A stretch of 6,895 nt of DNA from the NCBI GenBank assembly GCA_016839905.1, contig JAEOTJ010000355.1, forward strand, positions 1 through 6,895, written 5' to 3'. This document shows positions 6,779 through 6,895 of this stretch, piece after piece; position 1 is the stretch's first letter; every line of letters starts with the position of its first letter. Below the pieces are notes generated by a model. That model ran no database searches. It had not been told where the DNA came from and saw only the letters and a list, made by a program, of their open reading frames with translations. The DNA comes from Promethearchaeota archaeon (GTDB lineage: Archaea > Asgardarchaeota > Lokiarchaeia > Sigynarchaeales > SOKP01). The position numbers were made by a program, and so were the translations under genes.

Positions 6779-6895
6779 TTACATTGTACTAGAATCACAT
6801 CCTTTAATACTTTTATCTTCTGAAATGATATTTTTGGCGAGTGCGGCTAATTCTTCACCGTGAGTCTTCAAGCACTTTTCCAACCCGTGCTTGAA
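6779..6895 (-). CDS. 3' end of an unidentified gene, cut by window edge
   Basis: The minus strand is open from the right edge for 38 codons to a TAA at 6779-6781. The visible peptide begins FKHGLEKCLKTHGEELAALA and ends KGCDSSTM. It looks like a real C-terminus: an amphipathic helix-like stretch with normal amino-acid mix, two cysteines, and clearly higher G+C than the spacer that follows, while the other two frames on this strand stop early. I do not recognise the family. There is no start codon inside the window. It runs in the same direction as the GTPase gene, 170 bases away, and the U10 run between them suggests separate transcripts. Confidence 0.55.
   Translation of the reverse strand, partial: FKHGLEKCLKTHGEELAALAKNIISEDKSIKGCDSSTM

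Overview
The window looks like a piece of an Asgard (Promethearchaeota, probably Lokiarchaeia-like) archaeal genome. The evidence is a split archaeal RNA polymerase largest subunit (A' and A'' as separate genes), Shine-Dalgarno motifs in front of three genes, a stand-alone Rab/Arf-like small GTPase of the kind that is abundant in Asgard genomes, an acyl-CoA synthetase (NDP-forming) alpha-type protein, and AT-rich DNA with very AT-rich spacers. The lineage is inferred from gene content; no marker phylogeny could be run.

Layout. Positions 1-443 (minus) hold the first 147 codons of Rpo1C (A''), cut by the window edge. Thirty bases upstream in the same transcript direction, 474-3836 (minus) encodes Rpo1N (A'), 1120 residues long. 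Its catalytic core is complete, with zinc sites, the NADFDGD motif and the bridge helix, and has no intein. It carries an unusual tail of about 215 residues made of Lys/Pro/Ala repeats with SPKK motifs, capped by a short structured-looking segment. A 563-base AT-rich spacer (3837-4399) with no convincing gene separates it from the divergent 4400-5860 (plus) gene, an alpha-subunit-like acyl-CoA synthetase with an altered nucleotide-binding loop and no ATP-grasp partner in view. A 166-base convergent spacer follows, then the small GTPase at 6027-6608 (minus). At 6779-6895 (minus) the last 38 codons of an unidentified gene run in from the right edge.

How they work together. Rpo1N and Rpo1C are surely co-transcribed and form the active centre of RNA polymerase: the Mg-binding loop and bridge helix come from A', the trigger loop from A''. 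The usual archaeal upstream partners Rpo5 (H) and Rpo2 (B) are not directly upstream, because a divergent metabolic gene sits there. The acyl-CoA synthetase-like gene and the GTPase appear to be independent single transcription units.

The most striking item is the histone H1-like basic tail on Rpo1N. It is encoded by nearly identical 33-bp and 93-bp tandem repeats and sits exactly at the A'/A'' split.
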